This document shows, in pieces, positions 21,777 to 22,228 of a stretch of DNA of 22,228 bases (its first letter is position 1; each line of letters begins with the position of its first letter). Position numbers and translations under genes: made by a program. Location of the stretch: NCBI GenBank assembly GCA_900543365.1, contig UQRG01000009.1, forward strand, positions 1 to 22,228, in the 5' to 3' direction. Source of the DNA: an uncultured Eubacterium sp. GTDB lineage: Bacteria > Bacillota > Clostridia > Lachnospirales > CAG-274. A model generated the notes under the pieces. The model saw only the letters and a program-made list of their open reading frames with translations. It did not search any database and had not been told where the DNA came from.

Positions 21777-22228
21777 TTAGTTTTGTTTTTCGTTATTCTT
21801 TATAGAATGGTAAACTTTAGCAATAGGCAAGCCAACAATAGTGTAATAATCACCATCAATTTTGTCAACAAGTATAGCACCAAGACCTTGTATACCATAA
21901 GCACCAGCCTTATCCATAGGTTCCCAACTATCTACATAACTAGTTATAGTGTCTTGCGAAAGCTGCCTAAAGTAAACATCAGCACAATCAGCAAAGTTTT
22001 CAATAAAAACTCTGCCACCTACATAATAATAAAGAGTGACACCTGTATAGACTTGATGTTTTTTCCCGGAAAGTTCACTTAACATTCTTATGGCATCATT
22101 TCTATCCTTTGGCTTACCAAGTATTTCGTTATCTATTGCTACTATAGTATCTGCTGCCACAACTACTGTATCATTCTCAGGCATTTCCTTATCAAAAACA
22201 GCATCAGCTTTTCTAAGTGAAAGCTCCA
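21777..22228 (-). CDS. maf: Maf-family nucleoside triphosphate pyrophosphatase (5' end outside window)
   Basis: The frame is open to the window edge, continuing upstream of the ATG at 22184 with ELSLRKADAVFDKE, so the protein is longer than the internal ATG suggests; about 150 residues are visible of a usual 190-200. Maf proteins hydrolyse dTTP/UTP or modified nucleotides (house-cleaning) and have been linked to septum formation. Motifs seen are VVVAADTIVAIDNEILGKP (catalytic Asp in the ADT block), GKKHQVYTGV, and the C-terminal GAYGIQGLGAILV and YYTIVGLP. The N-terminal SxSxRR substrate motif is off the window. It lies upstream of dpaA on the same strand. Confidence 0.94.
   Translation of the reverse strand, partial: ELSLRKADAVFDKEMPENDTVVVAADTIVAIDNEILGKPKDRNDAIRMLSELSGKKHQVYTGVTLYYYVGGRVFIENFADCADVYFRQLSQDTITSYVDSWEPMDKAGAYGIQGLGAILVDKIDGDYYTIVGLPIAKVYHSIKNNEKQN

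Overview
The window looks like a chromosomal segment of a low-GC, strictly anaerobic, spore-forming member of the Clostridia. The evidence is AT-rich coding with strong GGAGG ribosome binding sites, intrinsic terminators with U-runs, rubrerythrin and pyruvate phosphate dikinase, and sporulation genes (dipicolinate synthase dpaA/dpaB and a SpoIIQ-like protein). I cannot name the species from sequence alone. I see no prophage, insertion sequence, CRISPR array, tRNA or rRNA.

Layout, left to right. (1) 1-1996: the 3' part of ppdK, then rubrerythrin, ending in a strong terminator. (2) 2061-3628: a bioB-bioY unit with a textbook promoter whose -35 box lies inside a BirA-type inverted repeat. (3) 3724-10696: a tight operon ylbF-mutS-mutL-(S2P-like membrane protein)-scpA-scpB, linking a YlbF-family protein, mismatch repair and the kleisin/ScpB condensin subunits. 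The S2P-like protein has lost its metal ligands. (4) 10750-12127: glyA with its own promoter and terminator. (5) 12186-13571: a lipoprotein of unknown function with a C-terminal zinc ribbon. (6) 13657-14790: lrgA-lrgB with promoter and terminator. (7) Minus strand 15748-15023: a SpoIIQ-like LytM-domain protein with a degenerate active site, convergent with lrgB. (8) 15895-18976: argF, a frameshifted trpS and a PfkB-family sugar kinase (kdgK-like), ending in a terminator. (9) Minus strand 22228-19220: maf (cut by the window edge), dpaA and dpaB in one direction, then a separately promoted secreted SH3/NlpC-P60 peptidoglycan hydrolase.

How the genes fit together. The long operon groups genome maintenance (MutS/MutL, ScpA/ScpB). 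maf-dpaA-dpaB, the SpoIIQ-like protein and possibly the NlpC/P60 protein belong to envelope and spore biology. bioB-bioY looks like biotin or dethiobiotin salvage under biotin control. Three loci have degenerate or broken enzymes: an S2P homologue without HExxH, a LytM domain without its zinc ligands, and trpS broken exactly at the KMSKS loop. The first two look like functional repurposing; the third looks like a recent indel or a sequence error.
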